This document shows positions 61,969-64,000 of a stretch of 64,000 nt of DNA, one piece after another. Both the position numbers and the translations under genes were made by a program. Position 1 is the first letter of the stretch, and every line of letters starts with the position of its first letter. The notes beneath the pieces were generated by a model. It worked only from the letters and a program-made list of their open reading frames with translations, had not been told where the DNA came from and searched no databases. Source of the DNA: CAYZHM01 sp964478225 (GTDB taxonomy: Bacteria > Pseudomonadota > Alphaproteobacteria > Micavibrionales > Micavibrionaceae); the NCBI GenBank assembly GCA_964478225.1, contig CAYZHM010000004.1, positions 62,001 through 126,000 of the forward strand, in the 5' to 3' direction.

Positions 61969-64000
61969 ATGACTGGATTATATATTTTCATTATTTCATG
62001 CGGTGTATTGGCGCTGATTTACAGTGCGGTGGCGGCGCGCCAGATTATGGCGAATAGCGCAGGTACCAAGAAGATGCAGGAGATTGCATCGGCCATTCAA
62101 GAAGGCGCGAATGCGTATTTGAACCGACAGTATAGAACAATTGCTATCGTCGGTGTGATTGTAGCAGCAGGCCTTTATTTCCTTTTGGGGTGGCATGTGG
62201 CGGCGGGATTTGTTGTCGGTGCCGTTCTTTCTGGTTTGGCAGGATATACAGGGATGCTGGTTTCTGTGCGTGCGAACGTGCGGACGACGGAAGCGGCGAA
62301 GACCTCTTTAGAAAAAGCATTGGGCGTAGCGTTTAAATCAGGTGCGATTACAGGCATGCTTGTGGTTGGTCTTGGTTTGCTCGGCGTTGCCGGTTACTTC
62401 TTTGTTCTCCGCGAGAAAATGGGTGTTGATGTTCGTACGGCGATCGAAGGGATTGTTGCTCTTGGGTTTGGTGCGTCGTTGATATCGATCTTCGCGCGTT
62501 TGGGCGGCGGTATCTTCACGAAAGGTGCGGATGTTGGTGCTGACCTTGTGGGTAAGGTTGAAGCGGGTATTCCTGAGGATGATCCAAGAAATCCGGCCGT
62601 GATTGCTGATAACGTTGGTGACAATGTTGGCGACTGTGCGGGTATGGCGGCTGACCTTTTTGAAACATATGCGGTGACGATTGTTGCGACGATGCTGATT
62701 GCATCCAGCGCATTTGCTCCTCAGTCTGTTGAGCAGGCGATGATTTTGCCGTTGTTGATTGGTGCGGTTTCTATTCTGGGCTCTTTGCTTGGAACAGGCT
62801 TTGTTCGTCTTGGCAAAAAGAAAAACATCATGGGCGCGCTTTACAAGGGCTTTATCGCCAGTGCGTTTTTCTCAGCTTTGTTGATTTCGATCGTGATTAA
62901 CAATGTTGGTATCGATACAGAGCTTACGCTCGTGGGTGGCGAGAATGTTGTTTCTCTGCGCGACCTGTTCTTGTGCATTTTGACAGGGCTTGGCGTTACG
63001 GCGTTGATCATCTGGATTACAGAGTACTATACCTCCACGGCTTACCGCCCTGTGCGTTCGGTCGCGAAGGCGTCTGAGACAGGGCATGGAACAAACGTAA
63101 TCCAAGGTTTGGCGATTTCGTTGGAATCAACAGCGCTTCCTGTTCTGGTCATTTGTGGCGGGATCTGGATTGCGTACGATCTTGCTGGCCTTTACGGGAT
63201 TGCGATTTCCGCAACGTCAATGCTTTCATTGGCGGGCATGGTTGTCGCGCTTGATGCTTATGGTCCTGTGACTGACAATGCGGGCGGTATTGCCGAGATG
63301 TCAGAGCTTCCTGAAAAAGTTCGTAAAGTGACTGACGCATTGGATGCGGTTGGGAACACGACGAAAGCTGTTACAAAGGGCTACGCGATTGGTTCGGCTG
63401 GTCTGGCTGCTTTGGTTCTCTTTGCGGGTTACACCGAAGAGATCAAGCACTACATGCCGGAGATGGGCGATATTTCGTTCCCGTTGCAAAATCACTATGT
63501 GATTATCGGCCTGTTTATCGGCGGATTGTTGCCTTACCTGTTCAGCGCGATGTCGATGACGGCGGTTGGCCGTGCGGCGGCAAGCGTTGTGGTTGAGGTT
63601 CGTCGTCAGTTCAAAGAAATCCCTGGCATTATGAAGGGAACTGCGAAGCCTGAGTATGGCCGTGCGGTTGATATGCTGACGAAGGCGGCCATTAAGGAGA
63701 TGATTGTTCCATCGTTGCTTCCAGTTGCGGCGCCTGCAGTTTTACTCGGCGTGATTTACTGGCTGAGCGACAATGATCTGACCTCTGCGTTCCAGGCGCT
63801 GGGCGGTATGTTGATTGGTACGATTGTCACAGGTTTGTTTGTGGCGATCTCTATGACTGCCGGTGGTGGTGCGTGGGACAATGCCAAGAAATACATCGAA
63901 GATGGTCATCATGGCGGCAAAGGTTCTGAGGCCCATAAAGCGGCTGTGACTGGCGATACTGTCGGCGACCCATACAAGGACACAGCTGGTCCTGCGGTTA
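61969..64000 (+). CDS. hppA: Membrane H+-translocating pyrophosphatase (3' end outside window)
   Basis: Multi-helix inner-membrane pump driven by pyrophosphate hydrolysis. 677 residues are visible from the ATG at 61969 (AGAGGA 9 bases upstream), still open at the window end. Seen motifs: KKMQEIASAIQEGANAYLNR, the substrate site GGGIFTKGADVGADLVGKVE and DNVGDNVGDCAGMAADLFE, and DAYGPVTDNAGGIAEM. The segment GNTTKAVTKGYAIGSA (about 63352-63402) has Lys where K+-dependent enzymes have Ala, indicating the K+-independent type. Confidence 0.96.
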   Translation, partial: MTGLYIFIISCGVLALIYSAVAARQIMANSAGTKKMQEIASAIQEGANAYLNRQYRTIAIVGVIVAAGLYFLLGWHVAAGFVVGAVLSGLAGYTGMLVSVRANVRTTEAAKTSLEKALGVAFKSGAITGMLVVGLGLLGVAGYFFVLREKMGVDVRTAIEGIVALGFGASLISIFARLGGGIFTKGADVGADLVGKVEAGIPEDDPRNPAVIADNVGDNVGDCAGMAADLFETYAVTIVATMLIASSAFAPQSVEQAMILPLLIGAVSILGSLLGTGFVRLGKKKNIMGALYKGFIASAFFSALLISIVINNVGIDTELTLVGGENVVSLRDLFLCILTGLGVTALIIWITEYYTSTAYRPVRSVAKASETGHGTNVIQGLAISLESTALPVLVICGGIWIAYDLAGLYGIAISATSMLSLAGMVVALDAYGPVTDNAGGIAEMSELPEKVRKVTDALDAVGNTTKAVTKGYAIGSAGLAALVLFAGYTEEIKHYMPEMGDISFPLQNHYVIIGLFIGGLLPYLFSAMSMTAVGRAAASVVVEVRRQFKEIPGIMKGTAKPEYGRAVDMLTKAAIKEMIVPSLLPVAAPAVLLGVIYWLSDNDLTSAFQALGGMLIGTIVTGLFVAISMTAGGGAWDNAKKYIEDGHHGGKGSEAHKAAVTGDTVGDPYKDTAGPAV

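Noticed and set aside
1..64000. tRNA, rRNA, CRISPR, insertion sequences, integrases
   Set aside because: I looked through the intergenic stretches and found no cloverleaf, spaced direct repeats, transposase or recombinase gene.

Overview
The window is a dense stretch of bacterial chromosome, most probably from an alphaproteobacterium. Base composition looks close to balanced by eye; it was not computed. The lineage call rests on gene orders typical of that class: prs-rplY-pth-ychF, rpiB-glyA-nrdR-ribD-ribE-ribH-nusB, an ilvE next to an OmpR/EnvZ-type pair, phaR beside phaC-phaA-phaB, a DUF6898-like small protein, a RHH_4 protein behind fumC, an LdtR-like MarR regulator and a K+-independent-type H+-pyrophosphatase. 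An order such as Micavibrionales or Rhodospirillales is possible, but this is inference. No rRNA, tRNA, IS element, prophage or CRISPR array was seen, and no gene-free stretch reaches 300 bases (the largest is about 229, before hppA).

Layout. 1-3.4 kb: end of prs, a small membrane protein, rplY, pth, ychF. 3.4-7.8 kb: a 1453-residue protein of unknown function with one cysteine, on the minus strand with its own promoter and leader hairpin. 7.9-14.9 kb: ilvE, a response regulator/histidine kinase pair, an 843-residue PAS kinase, a RecX-like gene and an ABC-2 permease without an adjacent ATPase. 14.9-20.2 kb: hslO, a lipoprotein, trkH, an OmpA-domain lipoprotein, and prfB with a classical programmed +1 frameshift. 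20.4-25.5 kb: a TcpQ-like exported protein followed by a 1496-residue exported coiled-coil protein built on a 25-residue repeat. 25.5-29.3 kb: polyhydroxybutyrate locus phaR / phaC-phaA-phaB. 29.4-36 kb: an AsmA-like protein, and purE, purK, fumC and a ribbon-helix-helix gene on the minus strand. 36-42.8 kb: phosphofructokinase, an unknown protein with two PH-domain membrane proteins, ilvD, an L,D-transpeptidase and a DUF882 endopeptidase-like protein. 42.9-48.8 kb: folK-folP, a histidine phosphatase, aspartate dehydrogenase, recO-parC. 48.9-55.7 kb: motA-motB, hemB, 3-hydroxyisobutyryl-CoA hydrolase, MarR regulator, glutaryl-CoA dehydrogenase and small unknowns. 56-61.1 kb: rpiB, glyA, nrdR, riboflavin genes, nusB. 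61.2-64 kb: a FliL-like protein and hppA, cut by the window end.

Most genes are housekeeping: translation (rplY, pth, ychF, prfB), purine, folate, riboflavin, haem and branched-chain amino acid synthesis, carbon storage, envelope remodelling and motility. The most unusual things are four intergenic nested palindromes of about 100-120 bp that share a core but carry different self-complementary outer arms; the exact 25-residue repeat of the 1496-residue exported protein; the low-cysteine 1453-residue protein; the prfB recoding site; and a type-II (RibH2-like) lumazine synthase in the place normally held by RibH1.
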